Shown piece after piece: positions 8,511 through 18,434 of a stretch of 64,000 nt of DNA. Each line of letters opens with the position of its first letter. Position 1 is the first letter of the stretch. Origin of the DNA: Mesorhizobium jarvisii (GTDB taxonomy: Bacteria; Pseudomonadota; Alphaproteobacteria; Rhizobiales; Rhizobiaceae); the NCBI RefSeq assembly GCF_003601985.1, contig NZ_QZXA01000007.1, forward strand, positions 124,001 through 188,000. The letters run 5' to 3'. The translations under genes were made by a program, and so were the position numbers. The notes beneath the pieces are model-generated. The model worked only from the letters and a program-made list of their open reading frames with translations. It ran no database searches and was not told the DNA's origin.

Positions 8511-8950
8511 CCGGCAATGCCTATCAGCAAAGCACCGATCGCTTCGCCGGCATGCTGATGCGGCAGGCCGCGTGGCCGGCCGCAATCGTTCTGGCCGCAA
8601 ACATGCTGGCGCCCTTGGCCGCCCGGGCGCGCGGCGCCTTCGAGACCTTGCCCGCCGCCGTGGCGCTGTCGCTCGCTGCCGTCAGCGCGGTTGCCGTGCT
8701 GGCGCTGTCGGCGCTGCTGGCATTCGACGCGCTGCTGTTCCGGCTGATGGCCAGCCATGACGACATGTCTTCCGCCGGCGCCGCGGTGGACGACATGCTG
8801 GCGCGCATGCGCCTGAAGCTGCTGCCACCTTCCCCACGTTCGCTCGACGAACGCATGGCCGGCACGCGCCGGCTGCTGACCAGGCAACGCATAGCCCTTG
8901 GCCTGTTCGTCGCGATGCTTCTGGCGGCCGGATTTTGGGCGCCGCGATGA
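8507..8950 (+). CDS. Small membrane protein of the lipid operon, unknown function
   Basis: The product is 147 aa, read from an ATG that overlaps the ynbD stop, and its own stop overlaps the next start, so it is clearly translated with the operon. It has hydrophobic stretches at about residues 20-40, 45-75 and 125-145, separated by a short acidic/basic loop. I recognise no domain, and E. coli ynbABCD has no counterpart that I know of. It may be an accessory or scaffold subunit for the neighbouring enzymes. Confidence 0.75.
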   Translation: MTGNAYQQSTDRFAGMLMRQAAWPAAIVLAANMLAPLAARARGAFETLPAAVALSLAAVSAVAVLALSALLAFDALLFRLMASHDDMSSAGAAVDDMLARMRLKLLPPSPRSLDERMAGTRRLLTRQRIALGLFVAMLLAAGFWAPR

Positions 8951-9609
8951 ACAAGCTCTCGCTCACGACCTTCACCCTGCTGCAGACTGTGACCTCCGTC
9001 GGCCTCTCGGCGCTGGCCTGGGCGGTAACCGGCGTGCGTCCGATCTGGAATGGCAGTCTGCCGTCGGACAAGCAACGCATCTATTTCGCCAATCACACGA
9101 GCCATGGCGACTTCATCCTTTTGTCGGCGTGCCTCAACGAAAAGGAGCGCGCGATCACCCATGCCGTGGCTGCCGGCGAATATTGGGGAAAATCGCGGCT
9201 GCGCCGCTTCATCGCAGAAGACATGCTGTCATCCGTGCTCATCAACCGGCAATGGACGAAGCCCGAGGAAAACCCGATCGAGATCATGCTGTCGGTTCTC
9301 GACCAGGGACACTCGCTGATCCTGTTTCCCGAAGGCACCCGCAACATGACGGATGAGCCGCTGCTGCCTTTCCGCTCCGGGCTCTACAATTTGTCGATGG
9401 CACGGCCTCAGGTCGAGCTGATCCCGTGCTGGATCGAGAACATGTCGCGCGTATTGCCCAAGGGCCAGTTCCTGCCAGTCCCGCTTTTGTGCCGCGTCGT
9501 CTTCGGCGCACCGGTGGCGGTGGCCCCCGGCGAAGAGCGGCGCGCCTTTCTCGACCGAGCCCACGCCACGCTTCTGGCGCTCAACCCGCGTCCCGAACGA
9601 GACGATTGA
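8947..9609 (+). CDS. PlsC-type lysophospholipid acyltransferase
   Basis: The product is 220 aa. It carries the acyltransferase block I motif NHTSHGD (N49-D55, the H(x)4D catalytic pair) and block III FPEGTRN (F127-N133). Enzymes of this family move an acyl chain from acyl-ACP or acyl-CoA to a lysolipid, typically lysophosphatidate, at the inner membrane. It sits between the small membrane protein and the CdsA-like gene with ATGA and TGATG overlaps. In this operon it could supply the phosphatidate that the CdsA-like enzyme activates. Confidence 0.9.
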   Translation: MNKLSLTTFTLLQTVTSVGLSALAWAVTGVRPIWNGSLPSDKQRIYFANHTSHGDFILLSACLNEKERAITHAVAAGEYWGKSRLRRFIAEDMLSSVLINRQWTKPEENPIEIMLSVLDQGHSLILFPEGTRNMTDEPLLPFRSGLYNLSMARPQVELIPCWIENMSRVLPKGQFLPVPLLCRVVFGAPVAVAPGEERRAFLDRAHATLLALNPRPERDD

Positions 9610-10544
9610 TGCGCCACGACATCTCGATCCTGATCATCGGCCTTCTGGCGGTGCTGACCACCGCCAGCATTGTGGCCGCTATACTTTCGGCACGGGCGCC
9701 GAAACCACTCAGTTCGACTCTGGTCAATCTCACCCAACGCATCAATGCCTGGTGGGTGATGGTCGCGCTGATGACGGTCGCCTTCTTCTTCGGCCGGTAC
9801 GGCCTGACCATCCTGTTCGCGCTGATTTCCTTCGCCTCGCTGCGCGAATTCGTGACGCTGACGCACACGAGCCGGAGCGACCATTGGGTGCTGCTCGGCA
9901 TGTTCGGCATCATCATCCCGTTTCAGTACTGGCTGGTCTGGACCGCCTGGTACGGGCTCTTCGTCATCTTCATTCCGGTCTACTGCTTCCTGCTGATGCC
10001 GGCCATCACTGCGTTGCATGGCGACACCGAACGCTTTCTCGAGCGGATCGCCGCGCAGCAATGGGCGGTGATGATCTCCGTCTATTGCGTCAGCCATGTT
10101 CCAGCACTGCTGACGCTCGACGTGCCGGGCTTCGAAGGCCGCAATTTGCTGCTGATCGCCTTCCTGATCATCGTCGTGCAAGGCAGCGACGTGCTGCAAT
10201 ACATCTTCGGCAAGCTGTTCGGAAAACACCGGTTTTCGCCGACCGTATCGCCGTCGAAAACCTGGGAGGGCCTGATCGGCGGAGTGGTATCGGCGAGCCT
10301 GCTCGGCGCTCTGCTGTCGTTCGTGACGCCATTCACGCCCCTGCAGGCGGCGTGTGTCGCCTTCGTCGTCTGTTCGATGGGGTTTCTGGGTGGGCTGGTC
10401 GCCTCGGCCATCAAGCGCGACCAGGGTGTCAAGGATTGGGGCCATCTCATCGAAGGCCATGGCGGCATGATGGACCGTACCGACAGCCTGGTCTTCGCTG
10501 CCCCGATCTTCTTTCACATCGTGCGCTACTTCTGGACAGTCTGA
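9609..10544 (+). CDS. ynbB: Phosphatidate cytidylyltransferase family protein, YnbB-like CdsA paralogue
   Basis: The product is 311 aa with about eight membrane helices. Its C-terminus contains the CdsA signature SAIKRDQGVKDWG...GHGGMMDRTDS (about residues 266-293), which binds the metal and CTP. CdsA-type enzymes make CDP-diacylglycerol from phosphatidate and CTP. The operon context points to a dedicated paralogue like E. coli YnbB rather than the housekeeping cdsA, which is usually beside uppS and dxr. It is the last gene of the operon, followed by a convergent gene. Confidence 0.9.
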   Translation: MRHDISILIIGLLAVLTTASIVAAILSARAPKPLSSTLVNLTQRINAWWVMVALMTVAFFFGRYGLTILFALISFASLREFVTLTHTSRSDHWVLLGMFGIIIPFQYWLVWTAWYGLFVIFIPVYCFLLMPAITALHGDTERFLERIAAQQWAVMISVYCVSHVPALLTLDVPGFEGRNLLLIAFLIIVVQGSDVLQYIFGKLFGKHRFSPTVSPSKTWEGLIGGVVSASLLGALLSFVTPFTPLQAACVAFVVCSMGFLGGLVASAIKRDQGVKDWGHLIEGHGGMMDRTDSLVFAAPIFFHIVRYFWTV

Positions 10545-10563
10545 GACGGCAAGCTCTGAGCCG

Positions 10564-11613
10564 TCAGAGCCGGTTTCGCACGACCAGCGTGACGACGAAG
10601 AAGGCGCCGAGCGAACTGGTGATGATGCCGATCGGCAGTTCCTGCGGCGGCAGCAGGGTTCGCGCCAGAAGATCGCTTGCCAGCAACAGCACCGCCCCGA
10701 ACAGCGCACAGCTGGCGATCAGCCGCAGATGCAAGGGACCGGCCAGCGGCCGCGACAAATGCGGGATCATAAGCCCGACAAAGCCGATGACGCCGGCGAC
10801 CGAGACGAGAATTGCCGTCGAAAAGGCGGCAACGAGAAACGTCGTCCTACGCATCCGCGCCACCGGCACGCCAAGGCTTTCGGCGGCGCTTTCACCCGCT
10901 AGGAAGGCGTCCAGCCTGCGGTGGTTCCACAGCCCATAGGCAGCAATCGTGCCGGCGCCCAATGCGCCCAGCCAGACATTGTCCCAGCGCGCCAGCCCGA
11001 GCCCGCCCATCGTCCAGAACAGCACCGAATGGGCGGCGCGCTGGTCGCCGGCAAAAACCAGATAGTTGGTCAAGGCCGTGAACAGGAAGGAAACGGCAAG
11101 GCCGGCGAGGATCAGCCGTTCCGGCCCCTGACCCCGCACCCGCGCGACCAGCAGCAGGACGATGCAGGCGGCCAGTATGCCGCCGGTGAAGGCCGCGACC
11201 GGCAAGGTCCAGATGCCAAAACTGTCACCAAAGACGGTTATGACGGAAACAGCACCGGCCGCCGCCCCCGACGACAGGCCGAACAGGAAGGGATCGGCAA
11301 GATCGTTGCGGGTCACCGTCTGCAGCAAGGCGCCTGTTATGCCGAGGCCGCCGCCGACACAGACCGCCAGGATCGTGCGCGGCAGCCTGAGATCGACGAC
11401 GATCTTGCCGACCGGGCCAGACACCTGGTGCTCGTTCAATCCGACGGCATGGCCAAGCGAGGCGATGACGTCGGTCAGCGGGATCAGTGTCGAACCATAG
11501 GCGATCGACAGCAGCACGAGGGCGACGACCGCTACCGTGCCCGCCACTATCGCCAGCGCGAACGCCTTGTGCCCTGAAAGCGCTCCGGATTTATGCCCAG
11601 GGGCAAGAAGCAT
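10564..11613 (-). CDS. FecCD/BtuC-type ABC permease of the B12-controlled operon
   Basis: The product is 349 aa from the ATG at 11613, which shares one base with the stop of the binding-protein gene. It is a FecCD-family permease with about ten helices; family pieces include GGGLGITGALLQTVTRN and GVIGFVGLMIPHL. Such permeases import iron-siderophores, haem or corrinoids. It is the last gene behind the cobalamin riboswitch, so a corrinoid, cobinamide or cobalt-complex substrate is inferred. Confidence 0.9.
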   Translation of the reverse strand: MLLAPGHKSGALSGHKAFALAIVAGTVAVVALVLLSIAYGSTLIPLTDVIASLGHAVGLNEHQVSGPVGKIVVDLRLPRTILAVCVGGGLGITGALLQTVTRNDLADPFLFGLSSGAAAGAVSVITVFGDSFGIWTLPVAAFTGGILAACIVLLLVARVRGQGPERLILAGLAVSFLFTALTNYLVFAGDQRAAHSVLFWTMGGLGLARWDNVWLGALGAGTIAAYGLWNHRRLDAFLAGESAAESLGVPVARMRRTTFLVAAFSTAILVSVAGVIGFVGLMIPHLSRPLAGPLHLRLIASCALFGAVLLLASDLLARTLLPPQELPIGIITSSLGAFFVVTLVVRNRL

Positions 11614-12560
11614 CAGAACGCTTCCGGATGCATCGCCTTGGCGATCTTGCCGATCGCCTCGATGTTTGCCGGGCCGGGCGTCAGTTCGGCATAGCGGAGC
11701 GCCACGAAGCGCTCGTTCTTGACCGCGTCCGTCTCCTTCATCGCCGGGTGCGCCTTGAGGAAGTCGAGCAGTTTCTTGTAGCCGCCGCCATCCTGGTAAT
11801 CGAGCAGGATGAGGAATTGCGGATTGCGCGACGCCACGGTTTCCCAATCCGTGTTGCCCCAGCTGGTGTCCATGTCGGCCATGATGTTGTCGCCGCCCGC
11901 CGCCGTGATCATGGCGCTCGGAATGGCGAATTTTCCGGCGGTGAACGGCTTGTCCTCACCTGAATCATAAAGGAACACCCGCGTCCCCTTTGCGCCGCCG
12001 ACCTTGGCAGTGATATCAGCGAGCTGCGCCTTCCAGCCGGCAACAAGTTTTTTGGCTTCGGTCTCCTTGCCGAAGATCTTGCCCAGCTTTTCGACATCGC
12101 CATAGAGCAGATCCATCGAGGCAGCCGGACGGTTCTTGTCGAGATGGACGCAGCTTTCGGTCAGCACCAGCGTCTTGATGCCGTGCGGGGCGAGCGTGTC
12201 TGGCGTCACGTCGCCGCCCGGCTTCATGCCATAGTACCAGCCGGCGAAGAAGAAATCGGGCTCGACGGCGACGAGGTTTTCCAGCGTCGGGTATTTGGGC
12301 GCCAGTTCGGGAATAGAACCCTGCTCGGCCTTGAATTCGGGGCCGACCTTGTACCATCCGGTGATGCCGGTCAGGCCGACGATCGACGGCTGCAGCTTCA
12401 GCGCGAAGGCCATCTCGGCCATGTTGAGATCATGGATGACGGCGCGTTTGGGCGGCGCGTCGAAGGTCAGCGGCTTGCCGCAGCTGTCGACGGTGACCGG
12501 GAAGGCGAAGGCTGACGAAGCCAGCAGCGAGATGACGAGCGACAGGGCGAGACGTTTCAC
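11613..12560 (-). CDS. Periplasmic metal-complex/corrinoid-binding protein
   Basis: The product is 315 aa from the GTG at 12560, which has an AAGGAG site and opens directly into a signal peptide (MKRLALSLVISLLASSAFA); a TTG at 12584 is less convincing. It is a FecB/BtuF-type class III binding protein with two alpha/beta lobes joined by a long helix. The sequence does not show the ligand. It lies between the ATPase and the permease. Confidence 0.88.
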   Translation of the reverse strand: MKRLALSLVISLLASSAFAFPVTVDSCGKPLTFDAPPKRAVIHDLNMAEMAFALKLQPSIVGLTGITGWYKVGPEFKAEQGSIPELAPKYPTLENLVAVEPDFFFAGWYYGMKPGGDVTPDTLAPHGIKTLVLTESCVHLDKNRPAASMDLLYGDVEKLGKIFGKETEAKKLVAGWKAQLADITAKVGGAKGTRVFLYDSGEDKPFTAGKFAIPSAMITAAGGDNIMADMDTSWGNTDWETVASRNPQFLILLDYQDGGGYKKLLDFLKAHPAMKETDAVKNERFVALRYAELTPGPANIEAIGKIAKAMHPEAF

Positions 12561-12607
12561 GGATTTTGCTCCTTGGTTGAACAATGTCGGATCAGGGATG
12601 GGGTCGA

Positions 12608-13392
<785 letters not shown>

Positions 13393-13396
<4 letters not shown>

Positions 13397-13860
13397 CGGC
13401 TGTTGCCCTCAACCTTGGCCGGTCCGGGAATACGAGCCAGCGTCTTGCCCGGCAGCCGCGGCGGACGCTGTCCGGAATTGCACCAGCCGTCGGCAAGCGA
13501 GGCGTAAAGCCTGGCAAATCGCACGAGATCGCCGGCGTCGGCCTCGGCGTCGATGCAGCCGAAGAGATAGGAAGCCTTGCCTGGCGCCTGGAAGGCCACG
13601 GTCAGCGGCCGCGCACAGCCCGCCATGCATTCGACGCCTTCGATCGTGAAGCCATGCGCCACAGCGGGTTCCTGGCAGGCCGCGAGCCGGGAGCGCAGAT
13701 CGGCACACAGGCTTTCGCCCGACCTGATGCCGGTCGGGATGTCACGGCAAAGCGTGCACACGATGATGCGATGATCGATGGCGCCGTCCAACTTTCCGTC
13801 ACTTTCCAAAACTAGCGACGGAAGGATGCTGGCGAGCCGGACGACAAGACCGACGTCCAC
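13393..13860 (-). CDS. DUF1636 metal-binding protein (ferredoxin/thioredoxin-like)
   Basis: The product is 155 aa if read from the GTG at 13860, which has GGAGG four bases upstream; a TTG at 13890 abuts the riboswitch stem and leaves no room for a ribosome site. Four cysteines stand as C35-x2-C38 and C78-x3-C82, a pattern that suits a [2Fe-2S] cluster or bound metal. DUF1636 proteins often accompany cobalt or cobalamin uptake genes; their role is unproven. It is the first gene behind the riboswitch and overlaps the ATPase gene. Confidence 0.82.
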
Positions 13861-13893
13861 GTCTCCTCCCGGCACACCCCGTCCGGTCAACTC

Positions 13894-14076
13894 GGTGATG
13901 GCAGGTCTCCTGGCTCGCGGGTCTCAGCGCAATCCTGCCTTCCCAGCCTTGCCGGCCAGTGGCACGTCGGATCTTGCTCACCGCTTACAGTTGCGGGGGC
14001 AGCCACGGTCTCGACCTCTGCGGGTCTCACCGTGTTCCCTTTTCACCCCTTGCCTTTCGGCGCGGGGACCATCACG
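13894..14076 (-). promoter_or_regulatory. Cobalamin (B12) riboswitch
   Basis: On the minus strand the sequence shows the canonical core CTGCCCCCGCAACTGTAAGC followed by GGTGAGC, GCCACTGG and the B12 box AGCCAGGAGACCTGCC (13900-13915). The closing P1 stem pairs 14069-14075 with 13895-13901. Adenosylcobalamin binding normally shuts expression of downstream transport or synthesis genes. The proposed GTG start of the DUF1636 gene lies 34 bases after the stem, which suits control of translation. Confidence 0.95.
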
Positions 14077-14297
14077 CACCCACCGTAGATTTCCATCGAT
14101 CGCATCGCAATGGGTTTTTTGCGATGTCGCTGCGCTGCGTAGAATATGTAATAACATTACTTTGAAGCGATATTTCTCGACGATGTCAACCCCTGTCCTC
14201 GCGCAATAAGTCTTCGGCGGTACCTCGGTTTTCAGCCGCGAGTGGTCACCAGGCAGGAGGCATGACACCTGGCCGCGGTCGCCGAGGGAAACCGGCG
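14077..14297 (-). promoter_or_regulatory. Leader/promoter region of the B12 operon
   Basis: No gene is seen here. It must hold the promoter of the riboswitch transcript. Visible structure: an 8-bp hairpin (CATCGCAA/TTGCGATG, 14103-14126) and a perfect short palindrome GTAAT-AAC-ATTAC at 14148-14160 in an AT-rich stretch. The palindrome loosely resembles metal-regulator (Zur/Fur-like) sites, which is inference only. Confidence 0.4.
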
Positions 14298-14945
14298 CTA
14301 CAGCTTTCTAAAAAAGCCTGACAGAATATTTGGACCCGCTTCGCCTGGCCGCAGTCTGATCCCGTCTTCAAAGCAATTCAGCGTCACGCATTCGAAGCCG
14401 TAATGCGCGAGGAGCGCCACCAGCGAGTCACGGTCGAAATGGTGCAGGTGCTCGTTGGGCAGACGCATGCGCCACGTCCGGAACCACGCATCGCCATCGG
14501 CGCCGAGTTCATGCCAGCGGCAATAAGGGACGGCGATGGCCAGGTGGCGGGTCTGAAGGCGGGCGAGGAAACCCAGATCCGGAATGTGCTCGAGCACGTC
14601 GAACATGGCGACGAGATCCCACGAGCCGGCGAGCGCCTCGTCCCAATCGACAAAGCGGACGCCCTCGGGCAGCGGAAATTTGGTGATGTCGCAGCCGGCA
14701 CAGTCGGCAACCCCGGTAATCTTGGCGGCCTCAATGAAGGTGCCGGTGCCATAGCCAATCTCCAACACGGACCGCGGTATCTCACCGGTGATCCCCAGCA
14801 CCCAGCCAAGCCGCTGATAGCCGAGCTTGATGGTCCGGTCGCTCAGATCCTCGTAATAGGAAATGTATTGCTTGTCGTATGTGATCGGCGTGGCGTCGAT
14901 CTGGTGGATCACGCCGAAGCGGTCGAGGTTGTAGTTGTCTAGCAT
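14298..14945 (-). CDS. Class I SAM-dependent methyltransferase
   Basis: The product is 215 aa. It has the SAM-binding loop VLEIGYGTGTF (about residues 60-70), an acidic CDITKF strand end and the FDVLEHIPD motif common in Methyltransf_23-type enzymes. Many relatives act on sugars or lipids in polysaccharide clusters, but no such cluster is present, so the substrate is unknown. It appears to be a single-gene unit. Confidence 0.85.
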   Translation of the reverse strand: MLDNYNLDRFGVIHQIDATPITYDKQYISYYEDLSDRTIKLGYQRLGWVLGITGEIPRSVLEIGYGTGTFIEAAKITGVADCAGCDITKFPLPEGVRFVDWDEALAGSWDLVAMFDVLEHIPDLGFLARLQTRHLAIAVPYCRWHELGADGDAWFRTWRMRLPNEHLHHFDRDSLVALLAHYGFECVTLNCFEDGIRLRPGEAGPNILSGFFRKL

Positions 14946-15232
14946 TCGCGGCGCCCCCGGGATTTCGAATGCTTATATGGCGGAGTTGAACGCAAGGTAA
15001 GCAGTTGGGGCGGGATGCCAAATTCTGGCAGGAGCGCGACCAGAACTAAATGTCACATTTGGGTCGACTGCCAACCGCCACTGCCAGGCTATGCAACGCG
15101 AAAAGCTGACACGCGACCTCCCGATACCAAAGTAAAAGCGTACGCGACCTCACCCTTCAAAACGGATGCATGACCCAACGACGCAGGTTATGTTACCCCG
15201 TCGGCAGACGTCATCGAAGGGGAGGACATGAC

Positions 15233-16192
15233 ATGCAGGCAATGCCGATAGCGCATCAAGCCGCGCAACCCGCGGTCGGCCCCATATCCTCCTTGACCGG
15301 CTATCCGGCCGCCATCCTGTGCTGGCTGCTTTCGGCTGGTGTCTATATCGCGGCCAAATGGGTGGCGCCTGAAATGCCGCCCTGGGGCCTCTGCTTTTGG
15401 CGGCTGACGCTTGCCTGCGCCATCCTACTGCCGATTGTGCACCGTCATCACGACGCCATGATTGGGCTTTTGCGAACTCGCGCCTTGGAGGTCGTCGCCG
15501 TAGGGGCGATCGGCCTCACCCTATGCCAGGGTATGATCTACCATGGCCTCAACGACACCAACGCCACCACGGCCGGCATCATCATGGCGCTTTCGCCTGT
15601 CATGACGATGGTGCTCGCGCGTTTCGTGCTTGGCGAACCCCTCGGATTGTGGAAGTCGCTTGGCGCGCTGGTTGCGCTCGCCGGAATGATTTTCATCGTT
15701 GCCCACGGGAACCTGACGGCGCTGCTGCAACTCGAGTTCAACGCCGGCGAGTTGTGGATCGTCGGCAGCGCGTTCTGCTGGGGCCTGTACACCGTGCTTT
15801 TGCGCCGTGCCAAATTCGGCATCGAACTCCTGCCGATGGTCGTGCTGCTGCTCGGCGCCGGTGCGCTGGTCGCGTTGCCTTTCCATTTGTGGGAATTGTT
15901 CAACGACGCACGCTCCGCCATGGACGTCCACAGCATTCTCGCGCTCGCCTATCTGGCAGGACCCGGCGGCGCCTTGATGTACTATCTCTACAACAAAAGC
16001 GTGGAAACACTCGGCGCGAGTCGGGCGAGCATGCTGCTCTACCTGCAGACGGTGTTCGTCGCCATGCTTGCCTATCTGCTGCTCGGCGAGGAATTGCACG
16101 ATTACGATCTGGTCGGTGCGGCCTTCATTGTCGCCGGCATCATACTCGCCACCGTGGTCAAACCCAGGCCAGCTCAACCACGCGTGGCGTAG
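15233..16192 (+). CDS. DMT-superfamily (EamA) exporter
   Basis: The product is 319 aa from the ATG at 15233, chosen for the GGGGAGGAC site just upstream. It has ten predicted helices in two EamA repeats, about residues 20-150 and 165-305. Family cues are the RLTLACAILLP segment, GLNDTNATTAGIIMALSPVM, and ASMLLYLQTVFVAMLAYLLL with the trailing GEEL. EamA proteins export amino acids, purines or other small metabolites across the inner membrane; the substrate cannot be told here. Confidence 0.9.
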   Translation: MQAMPIAHQAAQPAVGPISSLTGYPAAILCWLLSAGVYIAAKWVAPEMPPWGLCFWRLTLACAILLPIVHRHHDAMIGLLRTRALEVVAVGAIGLTLCQGMIYHGLNDTNATTAGIIMALSPVMTMVLARFVLGEPLGLWKSLGALVALAGMIFIVAHGNLTALLQLEFNAGELWIVGSAFCWGLYTVLLRRAKFGIELLPMVVLLLGAGALVALPFHLWELFNDARSAMDVHSILALAYLAGPGGALMYYLYNKSVETLGASRASMLLYLQTVFVAMLAYLLLGEELHDYDLVGAAFIVAGIILATVVKPRPAQPRVA

Positions 16193-16265
16193 AAATCTAT
16201 AGCCGCGCGAATGACCGAAGTGCGCCATGAAGTTGCCATTCTTCGGCAGGCCCTCCCAAAACGAA

Positions 16266-16287
16266 CAAGGCCCCTTCCGGGGCCTTG
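16266..16287. terminator. Intrinsic terminator between the DMT gene and the sugar operon
   Basis: A 9-bp stem (CAAGGCCCC/GGGGCCTTG) with a 4-base loop lies between the two converging genes. On the minus strand it is followed by a T-rich tail, so it most likely ends the sugar ABC operon. Confidence 0.75.
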
Positions 16288-16319
16288 CGCATCAAGTTCA
16301 ATGCCGGGCTCTCCGGCCC

Positions 16320-17309
16320 TCACTTCCCCATCAGTTGCTTGGCGTTCTCCGCCGTGATCGCGGTCGTTTCCACCGTCACCGTTGGTTCCACCGAAGTCGC
16401 GCAGTCGAGCAGGATCTTCTTCGACATCTCGATCGCTTCCTTGGCGCCCGTCGGATAGGTGAAGGTCGCCGCCCAGTCGCCTTTTGCGACGGCCTCGATG
16501 CCGCCGGCCGGTCCGGGCAGGCCGTCGGTGCCGATGATCTTGACGTCCTTGCCAGCTCCCTTGGCGGCAAGCAGCGCGCCGGCCGCCATCATGTCGTTGG
16601 AGGCATAGAGCACCTTGATGTCGGGATGCGCCTGCAGCATGGCGGCAAAGGCGGTCTGGGCTTTGTCCGGCACCCAGTCGGCGGCCTGCTCGGCGACGAC
16701 CTGGATCTTGGCATTCTCCTTGACGCCGTCCTTGAAGCCGTTCAGCCGCTCAACCGCCGGCGTCGAGCTCGGCAAGCCTTCCAGCACCGCCGCCTCGCCG
16801 CCATCCGGCAGCAAGGTCTTGGCGGTGTATTTGCCGGCCTCGAGCGCGATCTTGTAATTGTCGCCGCCGATGAAGGCGGTGTAGTCCTTGCCGGGATCGC
16901 CGACCGTCTTGCGGTCGAGCTCGATGACCGGGATGCCGGCATCCATGGCGCGTTTCACCGCCGGCGTCAGCGGTGCCGCCTCGAAGGGCGAGATCAGCAG
17001 CAGATCGACCTTCTGGGTGATGAAATTGTCGACCTGCGAGGTCTGCGTGTTGACGTTGCCGGCGCCGTCGGCGATCTGCAGCGTGAAGCCCGGCACGGCC
17101 TTGGCCGCCGCGGTCAGCTCGTCATTGACGTGCTGACGATAGGGCTCGGCATTGTTGGCCTGCGAAAAGCCGATGATGAACTGGCCGTCCTTGGCGCAGG
17201 CCTTGACCATCGGGTCTGCAGCCTGGGCGGATCCCGCAATGCACAGGCCCGCGCCTGCCAGAAGCACGGCGTGAAGCGTGCGCCTCGTTCCTTGTCTTGT
17301 GGTCTTCAT
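16320..17309 (-). CDS. Sugar ABC transporter periplasmic binding protein (RbsB-like)
   Basis: The product is 329 aa from the ATG at 17309, which has a GGAGGAG site; a GTG at 17315 is also in frame. A signal peptide ends at ...SAQA/ADP. The mature part is a class I periplasmic binding protein, with the usual IIGFSQANNAEPYR first strand, NFITQKVDLLLISP, and VLYASNDMMAAGAL toward the C-terminus. It delivers a sugar or polyol to the RbsC/RbsA-like partners upstream in the operon. The ligand is unknown. Confidence 0.9.
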   Translation of the reverse strand: MKTTRQGTRRTLHAVLLAGAGLCIAGSAQAADPMVKACAKDGQFIIGFSQANNAEPYRQHVNDELTAAAKAVPGFTLQIADGAGNVNTQTSQVDNFITQKVDLLLISPFEAAPLTPAVKRAMDAGIPVIELDRKTVGDPGKDYTAFIGGDNYKIALEAGKYTAKTLLPDGGEAAVLEGLPSSTPAVERLNGFKDGVKENAKIQVVAEQAADWVPDKAQTAFAAMLQAHPDIKVLYASNDMMAAGALLAAKGAGKDVKIIGTDGLPGPAGGIEAVAKGDWAATFTYPTGAKEAIEMSKKILLDCATSVEPTVTVETTAITAENAKQLMGK

Positions 17310-17378
17310 ACTCACTCTCCTCCTCGTCGGGCCGGGGGCCAGACCTTGGTTGACTTCGACTTTGTTGCCGCCTTCCTC

Positions 17379-18434
17379 CTAACGACCCAAACCCTCGCGG
17401 CGGCGAACGAGGGATTGAAGCACTGCCGCCAGCACGATGATCGCGGCGGTCGCGAGTAACTGCATTGCCGGCGTGATGTTGTTGAGCTGCAGGATGTTGG
17501 CGAGCGCGCCCAGCATGATGGTGCCGGCCACGGTGCCGACCATCGAGCCGGCGCCGCCAAACAGGCTTGTGCCGCCGATGACCACGGCGGCGATGGCTGT
17601 CAGTTCGTAGCCCATGCCGTCATTGGCGCTGCCGAAATTGAACTGGCCGGCGTGCACGATGCCGGCCAGAGCCGAAGCAAAACCGGTGATGGCATAGACC
17701 GAGATCTTCACCATCGAAACGGGCACGCCGGAAATGCGCGCCGCGCGCTCGTTGCCGCCAACGGCAAAGACATAGCGGCCGAAGCGCGTCGTGTTGAGCA
17801 CGATCGTTGCGATCGCGGCAAAGACGATGAAGACGATGGTGGCGACCGGCACGGTGTTGTTGAACAGCCGCTCTCCGAGGATCGCAAACACAGGCGGTGC
17901 CAGGCCCGGCCCGTCGCCATAGGAAATGTTGATGTACTGGTTGCCCGAGACGACCAGCGCCAGGCCGCGCGCCGCCTGCAAGCCAGCAAGCGTGACGATG
18001 AACGGCTCCAGCCGAAAGCGGGTGGAGATAGTGCCCTGGATGGCGCCGAAGACGATGCCCATGACGAGCACGGCGAGGATGGTGGGAATGAGCCCGAATC
18101 CACCCGAGATCATCATCGACGCGGTGACGACGCTGGACAGGCCGAGCACCGCGCCAACCGACAGGTCGATGCCGGCGGTGATGATGACGAAGGTCATGCC
18201 AATGGCGATGATGCCGGTTTCCGACACGGCGCGCACGATGTTGGCGATGTTGTCGGGATCGAGGAACAGGATCTGGCCGTGCCGGCGCGGCGAGAAGATG
18301 ATGCCGCCGATCGCCACCACCACCAGGCCGATCAGGCTCTGGAAGCGCACCACAAGGGCGAGCGGATCGCGATGCTTGGGCGCTGCCGCCGGCACAGCGG
18401 GGCTCGCTGTCACCGAAATCTTCTGTTCAGACAT
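17379..18434 (-). CDS. Sugar ABC transporter permease (RbsC-like)
   Basis: The product is 351 aa, a BPD_transp_2 family inner-membrane protein with eight to ten helices. Typical segments are GMTFVIITAGIDLSVG and the C-terminal GTSLFGGAGSMVGTVAG loop. Its ATG shares one base with the stop of the ATPase gene (TGATG), so the two are translationally coupled. It forms the channel for the sugar captured by the binding protein encoded next. Confidence 0.92.
   Translation of the reverse strand: MSEQKISVTASPAVPAAAPKHRDPLALVVRFQSLIGLVVVAIGGIIFSPRRHGQILFLDPDNIANIVRAVSETGIIAIGMTFVIITAGIDLSVGAVLGLSSVVTASMMISGGFGLIPTILAVLVMGIVFGAIQGTISTRFRLEPFIVTLAGLQAARGLALVVSGNQYINISYGDGPGLAPPVFAILGERLFNNTVPVATIVFIVFAAIATIVLNTTRFGRYVFAVGGNERAARISGVPVSMVKISVYAITGFASALAGIVHAGQFNFGSANDGMGYELTAIAAVVIGGTSLFGGAGSMVGTVAGTIMLGALANILQLNNITPAMQLLATAAIIVLAAVLQSLVRRREGLGR

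Noticed and set aside
15111..15151. Direct repeat ACGCGACCTC, 31 bp apart, before the DMT gene
   Set aside because: Two 10-bp matches in GC-rich DNA could be chance, and there is no adjacent regulator that would use them.
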